DNA of 64,000 nucleotides from contig JANQUV010000009.1 of assembly GCA_030730585.1 (NCBI GenBank), forward strand, positions 40,080-104,079. Direction: 5' to 3'. A program made the translations under genes and the position numbers. The notes under the pieces are model-generated. The model did no database searches, was not told where the DNA came from, and saw only the letters and a list, made by a program, of their open reading frames with translations. Position 1 is the first letter of the stretch. Every line of letters begins with the position of its first letter. Source of the stretch: Haliea sp. (GTDB lineage: Bacteria > Pseudomonadota > Gammaproteobacteria > Pseudomonadales > Halieaceae). Positions 1-8,488 of this stretch are shown here, piece by piece.

Positions 1-136
1 GTTATGGTTATCGTGTGCTCGCCGATACTAATGGCGATTAGTCTGGATTAAAGCAGCCTTTGCCCGGCGCGAGCAAGGCGGCAAAGTACCGCGATCGGGG
101 CAACCCAGCCGGCCCACCCCCTAAGCCCTGCGTGGT

Positions 137-802
137 TCAACTTTCGCGACCAGCAACTACCCCTACTGGACAGGTGACACCGGTTCCGCCAAGGCCACAG
201 TAGCCACCCGGATTTTTCGCCAAGTACTGCTGATGGTACTCCTCCGCATAATAGAACGGCGGCGCGGGATAAATCTCCGTCGTAACGGCGCCATACCCCG
301 ACTGATCCAGGGCGGCCTGGAACTGCTCACGACTCTTTTCAGCCATCCCCTGCTGCTCGTCGCCGCAGGTGTAGATTCCCGAGCGATACTGAGTGCCCCT
401 GTCATTGCCCTGACGCATACCCTGTGTCGGGTCATGCCCCTCCCAGAAACGCTGCAGCAATTCAGGGTAGGAAATCAGCGACGGAGCAAAAATGACCTGA
501 ACCACCTCGTTATGCCCCGTACCACCGCTGCAGACTTCCTGATAGGTGGGGTTGGGCGTATGGCCGCCAGCGTAGCCTGCCGCGGTGGAATAAACCCCCG
601 GCAGCTGCCAAAACAAGCGTTCCACTCCCCAAAAACAGCCCATACCGAAAATCGCTCGCTGCAGCGGCGCGGCAAACGGACCCTGCAGAGGATGTCCATT
701 CACGTAGTGGGCAGCGGGCACCGATAACGGCTCGCGGCGGCCCGGAAGCGCTGACGCTGCATCAGGCAATGCGTGCTTCTTGCGAATATCAAACAGACTC
801 AT
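137..802 (-). CDS. msrA: peptide-methionine (S)-S-oxide reductase MsrA
   Basis: [16 protein letters not shown] active-site motif, [27 protein letters not shown]; start chosen at MSLFDIRKK (802) rather than the longer ORF start at 1087. Confidence 0.95.
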   Translation of the reverse strand: MSLFDIRKKHALPDAASALPGRREPLSVPAAHYVNGHPLQGPFAAPLQRAIFGMGCFWGVERLFWQLPGVYSTAAGYAGGHTPNPTYQEVCSGGTGHNEVVQVIFAPSLISYPELLQRFWEGHDPTQGMRQGNDRGTQYRSGIYTCGDEQQGMAEKSREQFQAALDQSGYGAVTTEIYPAPPFYYAEEYHQQYLAKNPGGYCGLGGTGVTCPVGVVAGRES

Positions 803-1003
803 ACGGGCAACCTCCAAATGATGTGCACTCAGTGTACTGCCGTTCTGGTTACCGGTGTAGCGGCTACCTGTTCCTGATGGGGTGAAGACAGGCATTGCCA
901 TTGTACTGTCACACTTTTGTCTTAACGTGATCAGGGCCAGAACGGCGAAAGGCGAACCAACGTCGCAAGAAGAGGTCTCAAAACCGAGAAAGAGGAAAAA
1001 ACC

Positions 1004-1204
1004 ATGAACACACAGAACGGCCCTTGCAACACCTTCAATCCAAGTACGCTGTGCAGCCGCAAGCTGTGGCGTATTGTTGCAGGCCAAGAAAGAACCCCCA
1101 ATATCGACCAGCAGGATTTGCAGCGAGCGCTGCAGGAACTGTCCGCTCGACGCACCTACCTGACAGAACTCAAACGCCTCGGTAAACTAGCCACTACACA
1201 CTGA
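1004..1204 (+). CDS. hypothetical small protein (66 aa)
   Basis: ORF directly upstream of and codirectional with the VWA-like gene; no recognised domain. Confidence 0.45.
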   Translation: MNTQNGPCNTFNPSTLCSRKLWRIVAGQERTPNIDQQDLQRALQELSARRTYLTELKRLGKLATTH

Positions 1205-1217
1205 AGCAGCACTTGCC

Positions 1218-1904
1218 ATGGCAAAACCGCCGGCTCGAACCTCAAGCTCACAGGATATTCAAGCCTTCCTCGGCACCGCCCGCGCGGTGTCTGTTTTTGC
1301 TGAGCGCAACCCACGCCTCCTGTTCGCGATCGATGCCACTGCCAGCCGCGAGCCCACTTGGGCAATGGCGCGCGACCGCCAAGCGGCCATGTTCCACAGT
1401 GTCGGGCAGCTGGCATCACTCAGCATTCAGCTCTGTTACTACCGTGGCTTTCAGGAGTTCAAGGCCAGCCCGTGGCTGAACGACTCTGCAGCACTGGCGC
1501 GGCAGATGGCGCAAGTACGCTGCGAGGGCGGGCATACCCAAATCCGGCGCCTGCTGCGCCATGCACTCAAGGTTCATCAACAGACACCTCTCCGGGCACT
1601 GGTTTTTATCGGTGATGCAATCGAAGAAGCGCCAGACACACTGTGTCACCTGGCAGGCGAGTGCGGACTGCGCAAGCTACCGCTCTTCCTCTTTCAGGAA
1701 GGCCACGATGGGCCAGTAGAGCGCACGTTTCGCAGCATGGCGCGCATCAGCGGAGGTGCTTGGGCCCGCTTTGACCAGCACAGTGCAGAGGCGCTGGCAG
1801 ATTTGCTCGGCGCTGTCGCGCGCTATGCCTCGGGTGGGCGAGAAGCGCTGGAGAATCACCCCGGCCAAGGTGCTAAACTGCTGCTTCAACAGTTGAAACC
1901 CTGA
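1218..1904 (+). CDS. VWA-domain-like protein
   Basis: LLFAIDATASREPTWAMARDRQAAMF (DxTxS MIDAS-like motif), followed by RALVFIGDAIEE; codirectional with a DnaJ-domain gene. Confidence 0.75.
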   Translation: MAKPPARTSSSQDIQAFLGTARAVSVFAERNPRLLFAIDATASREPTWAMARDRQAAMFHSVGQLASLSIQLCYYRGFQEFKASPWLNDSAALARQMAQVRCEGGHTQIRRLLRHALKVHQQTPLRALVFIGDAIEEAPDTLCHLAGECGLRKLPLFLFQEGHDGPVERTFRSMARISGGAWARFDQHSAEALADLLGAVARYASGGREALENHPGQGAKLLLQQLKP

Positions 1905-1912
1905 GGGCCAAC

Positions 1913-2632
1913 GTGCCGAGAATTTTGCTCCTGCTGGCCATAGCTGCTGCTCTATACATTCTTTACAGGCGGGTTAGGGCGCTGCCACCCCACAAGCGCA
2001 GGGCGCAGTATATCAAGCTGGGCGTCGGCACGGCGGCGGCCGTAATCCTGTTCCTCACCCTCACCGGGCGCATGCATTGGGTGGGCGCCGCACTGACCGG
2101 CCTGTTGGTCGCAGGCCGGCAACTGCTGCCGCTGGTGATCCGCTTTTTCCCTATGCTCGCTTCGCTGGGTCACAAAGCTGCCACTGCCGGCCAGGCACGC
2201 CAATCCACCGTGGAAAGCGCCTTGCTGAGGATGCACCTGGACCACGACTCCGGCAAGCTCAGCGGTGAGGTATTGTCAGGGCCGTGGAAGGACTGGCAAC
2301 TGGATGAACTGCAGCGCGGGCAACTGGAAGAGCTGTTAGGTTACTGCCAACAGGAGGACAGCGACTCCGTTCAGCTACTGGAAAGCTATTTGCAGCAGCG
2401 CTTTCCCGGTGAAACCCATTTTGGCGCTGCAGGTTCGACACCACCGCCGAGCAGCCACAGCGGCTTGAGCCGAACCGAAGCATTGGCCGTTTTGGGCCTT
2501 GGCGACGATGCCAGTGACAACGATATCGTCACCGCACACCGTAAATTGATGCAAAAGCTACACCCGGACCGGGGCGGCAACCACTACCTTGCGGCCAAGG
2601 TCAACGAGGCCAAGGATGTCCTGCTTGGCTGA
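1913..2632 (+). CDS. membrane-anchored DnaJ-domain protein
   Basis: N-terminal hydrophobic segments; C-terminal J-domain AHRKLMQKLHPDRGGNHYLAAKVNEAKDVLL with HPD motif. Confidence 0.85.
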   Translation: MPRILLLLAIAAALYILYRRVRALPPHKRRAQYIKLGVGTAAAVILFLTLTGRMHWVGAALTGLLVAGRQLLPLVIRFFPMLASLGHKAATAGQARQSTVESALLRMHLDHDSGKLSGEVLSGPWKDWQLDELQRGQLEELLGYCQQEDSDSVQLLESYLQQRFPGETHFGAAGSTPPPSSHSGLSRTEALAVLGLGDDASDNDIVTAHRKLMQKLHPDRGGNHYLAAKVNEAKDVLLG

Positions 2633-2721
2633 GTGTCGTAACACCCTGGATTACCACTGGTGCACGCCGAGACGACTCTTTACACTGCGCGCCGCACATT
2701 GTTGGGAGGAACTGCAAAACC

Positions 2722-3042
2722 ATGAGTGAAGTCTTTGTCGTCAGCAATCAACTCGGCCACTACTGGGGCAAAAGCAAAGCATGGGTCGACGGCCGCGATT
2801 CGCGCCCGGTAGCCCGCTTGAAGCACCGTGACGAAGCTGTAAATCTGCTATTTGAGTTAAGCAGCAAAGACGTCACACTGCGCGGAGAAGTGCTGGCAAC
2901 TGCGGTCGATAGCCGCGGTGACCCCGTAATTGAACCCAGCCAACACCCCCTGCCTGGCGCCGAAGCGGATTTACTCACCGGCACGGAACCCACACTAGAT
3001 GCCGCGGGTCAAACCGGGGCTAACCCAACCACCACGAGGTGA
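2722..3042 (+). CDS. conserved hypothetical protein (106 aa)
   Basis: ORF with upstream gggagg; sequence MSEVFVVSNQLGHYWGKSKAWVDGRDSRPVARLKHRDEAVN..., no named domain recognised. Confidence 0.65.
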   Translation: MSEVFVVSNQLGHYWGKSKAWVDGRDSRPVARLKHRDEAVNLLFELSSKDVTLRGEVLATAVDSRGDPVIEPSQHPLPGAEADLLTGTEPTLDAAGQTGANPTTTR

Positions 3043-3052
3043 AATCACTGCC

Positions 3053-3934
3053 ATGAGAATCCTGCTGTTCCTCGCCACCAATATGGCGGTACTGGTATTA
3101 GTCAGCATAGTGTTCAACCTGCTCGGCCTCCAGGGGATTCTGGCCGCCAATGGCGTCGACCTGAACCTTGGTTCGCTGCTCATTTTCTGTGCGCTATTCG
3201 GCTTCGGCGGCTCATTGATTTCACTGCTGCTATCCAAATGGATGGCAAAGCGAGGCACCGGCACGCAGCTCATCGGGCAACCGGCCAATCGCGATGAACA
3301 GTGGCTGCTCGACACGGTTAAGGACCTTGCCCAAGAGGCAGGAATCGGTATGCCGGAGGTGGGCATTTTCCCCTCTGAAGCCGCTAACGCCTTTGCCACC
3401 GGCTGGAACCGTAATGCGGCTCTGGTTGCCGTCTCCAGCGGTATGCTACAGCGCTTCACGAAGGATGAGGTGCGGGCCGTTATGGCGCATGAAATTGGCC
3501 ACGTCGCCAACGGCGACATGATCACTCTCACCCTCATTCAGGGTGTGGTTAACACCTTCGTCATGTTCCTGGCGCGTATCATCGGCCACACCGTGGACCG
3601 CGTGATCTTCAAGACCGAGCGCGGCTATGGTATCGGCTACTATGTGGTCACGATCGTCGCGGAAATGCTACTGGGCATCCTCGCCAGCATAATAGTGTTC
3701 CGCTTTTCGCGCTGGCGCGAGTCCCGCGCCGCCGCGGCCGGCGCGCAGCGCGCCGGCCGCGGGGCGATGGTGGCGGCCTTACAACGCTTGCAAGCGGAAC
3801 AGGGCCTGCCTCAGGATTTACCGGGTGAACTGACTGCCTTCGGCATCAGCGAGCAGCTTAAGGAAGGTTTTTCTGCCTTGTTCAGCTCGCATCCGCCTCT
3901 CGCGGACCGTATCAGGGCCCTACAGCAGGGCTAA
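3053..3934 (+). CDS. htpX: protease HtpX (M48 family)
   Basis: MRILLFLATNMAVLVL N-terminus, HEIGH zinc motif, SHPPLADRIRAL C-terminus; start at ATG 3053. Confidence 0.93.
   Translation: MRILLFLATNMAVLVLVSIVFNLLGLQGILAANGVDLNLGSLLIFCALFGFGGSLISLLLSKWMAKRGTGTQLIGQPANRDEQWLLDTVKDLAQEAGIGMPEVGIFPSEAANAFATGWNRNAALVAVSSGMLQRFTKDEVRAVMAHEIGHVANGDMITLTLIQGVVNTFVMFLARIIGHTVDRVIFKTERGYGIGYYVVTIVAEMLLGILASIIVFRFSRWRESRAAAAGAQRAGRGAMVAALQRLQAEQGLPQDLPGELTAFGISEQLKEGFSALFSSHPPLADRIRALQQG
3732..3762. repeat. perfect 31-nt palindrome CCGCGGCCGGCGCGC-A-GCGCGCCGGCCGCGG inside htpX
   Basis: Read directly: two 15-nt reverse-complementary arms around a single A. Confidence 0.97.
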
Positions 3935-4625
3935 ACCAGTACGCGCTCATCGGCACCACATCGATTTTGTCGAAGTCGATGAAGCGCGCACAACTTTCCA
4001 TCATGGCCGTTTGATGCGCATTCAACGTGGCATCGTCTTGTGCCGCATAAAAACTGTGCGCAGAACTCATGGCCTCGGCCGGGAAATCTTCCTCCACAAT
4101 GGCATCCAGCGCAGGCGCACCCTCGCTCAACGCACAGACCACCAGATTTTGCCGGTAACCAAAAGTTGATTGTGTTTCGATAGCGACCTTCCAATGGCTA
4201 CCCTTCCAGATACCCAACCATTCGGCCACCGTCAAACGCGGCGGCCGCTGCAACAGAGCAACCTGACAGAAACCCGGAACCCGTCCATCCGCAGCGGGAG
4301 GCTGCGAATCGTTTACGATAGGCTCTGCCTCGGCCATCAGCCAAGCGTGGCTGCGGGCCACCAGGCCTGGCACGAGTTGCGCAGGCTCTGGGCGCCGCCA
4401 TGCGTCGTCCACCCACACCGATAGCAGTGCATCGGGCAGGTCGCCGGAGCTCGCCATGCGCTTGTCAACCGCCGGTGCCACCGCAGCATCTACCAATGCC
4501 AGGCGCACACCTCGCACCGAGGTAAGGCCTTGCAGCGCCGGCACCAGCTCCGCGAGCATACCGCTGCGAAACGCCTCTTCCGTCACTGACGCGTTGCGCC
4601 AGAGGCAGTATTGTACTTTTTCCAT
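3912..4625 (-). CDS. EthD-like dimeric alpha/beta barrel domain protein
   Basis: Two EthD-like halves (e.g. LTVAEWLGIWKGSHWKVAIE...YRQNLVV); directly downstream of an SDR on the same strand. Confidence 0.6.
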   Translation of the reverse strand: MEKVQYCLWRNASVTEEAFRSGMLAELVPALQGLTSVRGVRLALVDAAVAPAVDKRMASSGDLPDALLSVWVDDAWRRPEPAQLVPGLVARSHAWLMAEAEPIVNDSQPPAADGRVPGFCQVALLQRPPRLTVAEWLGIWKGSHWKVAIETQSTFGYRQNLVVCALSEGAPALDAIVEEDFPAEAMSSAHSFYAAQDDATLNAHQTAMMESCARFIDFDKIDVVPMSAYWFSPAVGP

Positions 4626-4633
4626 AAAGGCCC

Positions 4634-5407
4634 CTAGGACAAGCCGACTGGCGGCGTGATGGTCGAACAGTTGTCCATAAGCATTTCAGCACCATTCACA
4701 AAGTTGGACTCATCGCCCGCCAGGTAAAGCACCATCTGTGCGATATCTTCCGGGTTGCACATATCGCTACCCTGTAGAGAGGCCAACTCTTCTTCCGTGG
4801 CGCTGTCTTTGCCGGTCGCTGCCTTGATAACCATGGGTGTGCGCACGCCGTCCGGGTGTATCGAGTTGCACCGGATACTGTTTCCTTTCTCCTTACAATA
4901 CATCGCGATCGACTTGGTCAGAGAGCGCACAGCTCCTTTACTCGCACTGTAAGCAGCAGCAAAAGAAATGCCCTGAATGGCAGCCACCGAAGACATATTC
5001 ACGATGGAGCCACCTCCACTACTTTTCTCCATCGCAGGAATAGCGTGCTTACAGCCCAGAAATACCCCTTCGCTGTTCACCGCCTGTACCTTGCGGAACA
5101 TGGCCAGCTCGGTATCGACAACCGATGCAATAGTAAGAATGCCTGCATTGTTAACCAGAATATCCAAGCGCCCGAACACCTGCAGCGTATCGGCAATGAC
5201 CTGAATCCAGTTATCTTCGTCTGACACGTCAAGACGCATGAAACGCGCCTGCTCGCCGATGCTGTCAGCCACCGCCTGCCCATCGACTTCATTCAGGTCC
5301 GCCACCACCACGGAGGCGCCCTCTCGAGCGAGCAAAATGGCATCGGCCTTGCCCATACCGCTGGCGGCGCCCGTTACGATTGCTACTTTCCCTGCCACTC
5401 GTCCCAT
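4634..5407 (-). CDS. SDR family oxidoreductase
   Basis: VTGAASGMGKA, NNAG, SSVAAIQG...YSASKGA motifs; start set at MGRVAGKVAIVTG. Confidence 0.9.
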   Translation of the reverse strand: MGRVAGKVAIVTGAASGMGKADAILLAREGASVVVADLNEVDGQAVADSIGEQARFMRLDVSDEDNWIQVIADTLQVFGRLDILVNNAGILTIASVVDTELAMFRKVQAVNSEGVFLGCKHAIPAMEKSSGGGSIVNMSSVAAIQGISFAAAYSASKGAVRSLTKSIAMYCKEKGNSIRCNSIHPDGVRTPMVIKAATGKDSATEEELASLQGSDMCNPEDIAQMVLYLAGDESNFVNGAEMLMDNCSTITPPVGLS

Positions 5408-5602
5408 ACTGCTTGCTCCCTTGCCCAACACGGGCGTGTTAACACTGTGAGCGCAGGAGTTAAGCAAATGCCTCTGCAAAGCTCAATGCGCCAGCGCGAA
5501 AAGCGCAAGCCATGGCTGCTCTGTTGAACCGGATTCGGGCCTCGCACATGGCGCCGCGGAATAGTATTCTAATGCCTCGCAGCAACCTGCCTGGAACTCC
5601 TT

Positions 5603-6340
5603 ATGACTGACCCACAACGCCCTGCCCGACTCCCCAGCGCGCTCGCCCTGCTCGCTGGCCTGATGCTGCTGGCCTTGCCGCTGTCCATTATCGTGGTGCG
5701 CGCAGGTATTTGGCAGCCGGGCTTGTTGCTGTATGCGCTGGCCTGCCTGCTGGCGACAATTCTGGCGATTCTGTGCGCGCTGCTTGGCGCGCTGCCGCGC
5801 TATCGCCCGCAACGCAAGCGGCTGCTGCAGGGCCTGGGACTCGCACTCCCAGGCACGCTATTGTTGCTGACTATGGTGGCTGGGGGCGGCGATTACCCGG
5901 CGATCCACGACATCACTACCGACCTCAGTGACCCACCGACCTTCACACATGCACCTACGGTGCGTGGCCCTGACAGCAACTCACTGGATATCAAGCCCGA
6001 CACTTTAGGCGCGCAACGCGAAGCCTACCCCCAACTACAGACCCTGCGCAGTGAACGCAGCGCAACTAACGCCTATCGACACGCACTGGCCGTTGCCGAA
6101 CACATGGGCTGGGAAATTACCTGGCAACGCCCGGAGGCCTGGCAGTTTGAGGCTGTCGACACCACGGCCATCATGGCTTTCAAGGACGACGTTGCGGTAC
6201 GCATCCGTTCCAGCGCCAACGGCAGCGTGCTGGACCTGCGCTCTGTATCGCGCGTGGGCGTCAGCGACCTGGGTGCGAACGCCAAGCGTATTGGTGCTTT
6301 TCTGGAAAACTTTGAACAGCAGCGCGCAGGGCAACTATGA
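5603..6340 (+). CDS. DUF1499 domain-containing membrane protein
   Basis: N-terminal TM segments followed by DUF1499-like YPQLQTLRSERS...GWEITW...MAFKDDVAVRIRSSANGSVLDLRSVSRVGVSDLGANAKRI. Confidence 0.8.
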   Translation: MTDPQRPARLPSALALLAGLMLLALPLSIIVVRAGIWQPGLLLYALACLLATILAILCALLGALPRYRPQRKRLLQGLGLALPGTLLLLTMVAGGGDYPAIHDITTDLSDPPTFTHAPTVRGPDSNSLDIKPDTLGAQREAYPQLQTLRSERSATNAYRHALAVAEHMGWEITWQRPEAWQFEAVDTTAIMAFKDDVAVRIRSSANGSVLDLRSVSRVGVSDLGANAKRIGAFLENFEQQRAGQL

Positions 6341-7395
6341 GGCACTGGTTTTGCGCCGTGTGGCTGGCGCTGCTGGCGCTGCTGGCGCCCAACGCACTGG
6401 CCGGCGATGCAGATTACCTTACCTTCACAACTGAGGATGAGGCCAATACCACAGAGATTTTCAGCAAAGCCAGCCCGGCTGTAGTTTTCGTCACCAACAA
6501 GGCGCTGCGCCGTGATCGCTTCTCGATGAACGTGCACGAGATACCCCGCGGCTCGGGAACGGGATTTGTCTGGGACACCAGCGGCTTGATCGTCACCAAC
6601 TTCCACGTCATCGCCGGCGCTCACCGCTTGACGGTGACCCTTGCCGATCGCAGTGAGCATGAAGCTGAGGTTATAGGTATTGCGCCGGAAAAAGACCTTG
6701 CCGTGCTGCGCATCCAAACCCCACCAGAAGGCTTGGTAAAACTGCCTCTGGGAGATTCATCGGAACTCAGTGTGGGGCGCAAAGTACTCGCCATTGGCAA
6801 TCCTTTCGGACTCGATACCAGCTTAACCACCGGTGTGGTTAGCGCATTGGGGCGCGAGATACGCGCACCCGGCAACCGAACAATCCGCGGGGTTATTCAA
6901 ACCGACGCCGCCATCAACCCGGGCAACTCTGGTGGGCCGCTACTGAATTCGCTGGGGCAGTTGGTAGGCGTCAACACGGCAATTTATAGCCCCAGCGGAG
7001 CCAGTGCGGGGATTGGCTTTGCCATTCCGGTGAATACCGTGCGTGAGGTAGTGCCTCAGCTGATCAGCTATGGCCGCGTCCAAACGCCCACACTCGGGCT
7101 GGAACTGGCCAGTGACCGCTGGATTCGCCGCTACCGCATAGAGGGCCTGCCGGTAATTCGGGTATTCCCGGGCCTCGCCGCCGATCGCGCCGGCATTCGC
7201 GGCGCCTACCGCAATGCACGAGGGGAAATACTGCTCAGTGACCTGATTACAGCGGTGAACGGCAAGCCGGTACGCAGCAATGACGACTACCTGAGCCTTA
7301 TAGAACAGCACCAGGCAGGAGAGACGATCACCGTCACCCTGCGCCGAGGCGACCAACAGCGCGACATATCGGTGACGCTGAGTGAATCACAGTAA
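6337..7395 (+). CDS. S1C (HtrA/DegS-like) serine protease with PDZ domain
   Basis: Signal peptide, TNFHVIAGAHRL (His), DLAVLRIQ (Asp), NPGNSGGPLLN (Ser), C-terminal PDZ-like segment; ATGA overlap with the DUF1499 gene. Confidence 0.9.
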   Translation: MRHWFCAVWLALLALLAPNALAGDADYLTFTTEDEANTTEIFSKASPAVVFVTNKALRRDRFSMNVHEIPRGSGTGFVWDTSGLIVTNFHVIAGAHRLTVTLADRSEHEAEVIGIAPEKDLAVLRIQTPPEGLVKLPLGDSSELSVGRKVLAIGNPFGLDTSLTTGVVSALGREIRAPGNRTIRGVIQTDAAINPGNSGGPLLNSLGQLVGVNTAIYSPSGASAGIGFAIPVNTVREVVPQLISYGRVQTPTLGLELASDRWIRRYRIEGLPVIRVFPGLAADRAGIRGAYRNARGEILLSDLITAVNGKPVRSNDDYLSLIEQHQAGETITVTLRRGDQQRDISVTLSESQ

Positions 7396-7397
7396 TG

Positions 7398-7432
7398 CAC
7401 GGCGCCTGCAGATTGTCTCCTCAGGCGCCGTG
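7398..7432. terminator. perfect 11-bp stem, 13-nt loop hairpin between convergent genes
   Basis: CACGGCGCCTG-cagattgtctcct-CAGGCGCCGTG immediately 3' of the HtrA-like gene. Confidence 0.7.
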
Positions 7433-7455
7433 AGCAGGCTACGGAAAAGCCTGCT
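7432..7455. terminator. second hairpin abutting the first (9-bp stem, 7-nt loop)
   Basis: GAGCAGGCT-acggaaa-AGCCTGCTC, directly adjacent, between convergent genes. Confidence 0.6.
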
Positions 7456-7478
7456 CAAAGGTTAAATAAAGGCTGCCG

Positions 7479-8228
7479 TTAAGACAGCGTACCACCATCT
7501 ACCCGAATATCCTCACCGGTAATATGCACGGCGTCCTCAGAGGCGAGCATGGCAATAACACCTGCCATCACCTCGGCTTCCTTAGGGCCCGAAAGCGAGG
7601 AAATTCTGCCAATGAGCTCGAAATCCATGTTCGGCGGCCAGACGATATCCGTGGTCATGCCCGAGTTAATATCGCCCGGACAGACGCAGTTGGCGCGCAC
7701 GCCGCGCTTGGCAAACTCTACTGCAATGCTGCGGGTCATCGCCAACACGCCGCCCTTGCTTGCCGAATACGCTGCGCCGCAGGGTAGCCCAGCGAGCGCT
7801 GCAGTGGAGGCTGCATTCACAATGCTGCCACGCGTGGCAATCAAGTGAGGCAGCACCTCACGGCAGAGGATCATGGTACCGGTGAGGTTCACCGCAATGA
7901 CTCGCGCCCAAGAATCGGTTGGCATTGCATCGGTGTCGTCAAAGCGCAGGATTCCCGCCATGTTCACCAGCGCATAGAGGCTACCATATTGGGCAACACA
8001 CGCCGCCACCGCGGCGCGCACTTGAGCTTCGTCAGAAACGTCACAGCACTGGCCCGTGGCGGCACCGCCCGCTGCCGTGATACTGGCAACAGTTTCGTCC
8101 AGCCCTGCCTGGCTGACATCCACACAGAACACACTCCCGCCCTCTGCACCGATACGCACGGCGGCAGCGCGCCCTATTCCACTGCCCGCACCGGTGACCA
8201 AAACCACTCTATTGGTAAAACGCTGCAT
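7479..8228 (-). CDS. SDR family oxidoreductase
   Basis: VTGAGSGIGRAAAVRIG, VNMAG, ASTAALAGLPCGAAYSASKGGV, CPGDINSGM. Confidence 0.92.
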   Translation of the reverse strand: MQRFTNRVVLVTGAGSGIGRAAAVRIGAEGGSVFCVDVSQAGLDETVASITAAGGAATGQCCDVSDEAQVRAAVAACVAQYGSLYALVNMAGILRFDDTDAMPTDSWARVIAVNLTGTMILCREVLPHLIATRGSIVNAASTAALAGLPCGAAYSASKGGVLAMTRSIAVEFAKRGVRANCVCPGDINSGMTTDIVWPPNMDFELIGRISSLSGPKEAEVMAGVIAMLASEDAVHITGEDIRVDGGTLS

Positions 8229-8488
8229 TGTTTATCCTCGTTAGCAAAGTCCAGCGCGGGAGCATGGCGCAGAGGCCACAGAAGGGTCAATCAGCGCGGT
8301 ACGCAGCGCTAAACCCCGCTCGAGAGATTGCGTTGCCCGCGGGGGTTTGCTGCTCTATACCAGGCCCGGGTCTAGGCCCGTCCAGCAGCCACAGTCGTTG
8401 CGTAAAATACCGCGGCCATTAACCTTGTCACACTTGCTACGCGGGCCCGTTCGGGCCACTCAAAAGGCCGCAACACAGGAGAAATACC

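Noticed and set aside
1-41. Possible C-terminal end of a truncated CDS (YGYRVLADTNGD*)
   Set aside because: Only 12 codons visible; plausible but not assignable
6361-6390. Short CTGGCGCTG-type tandem repeat
   Set aside because: Explained by a Leu/Ala-rich signal peptide in the HtrA-like protease
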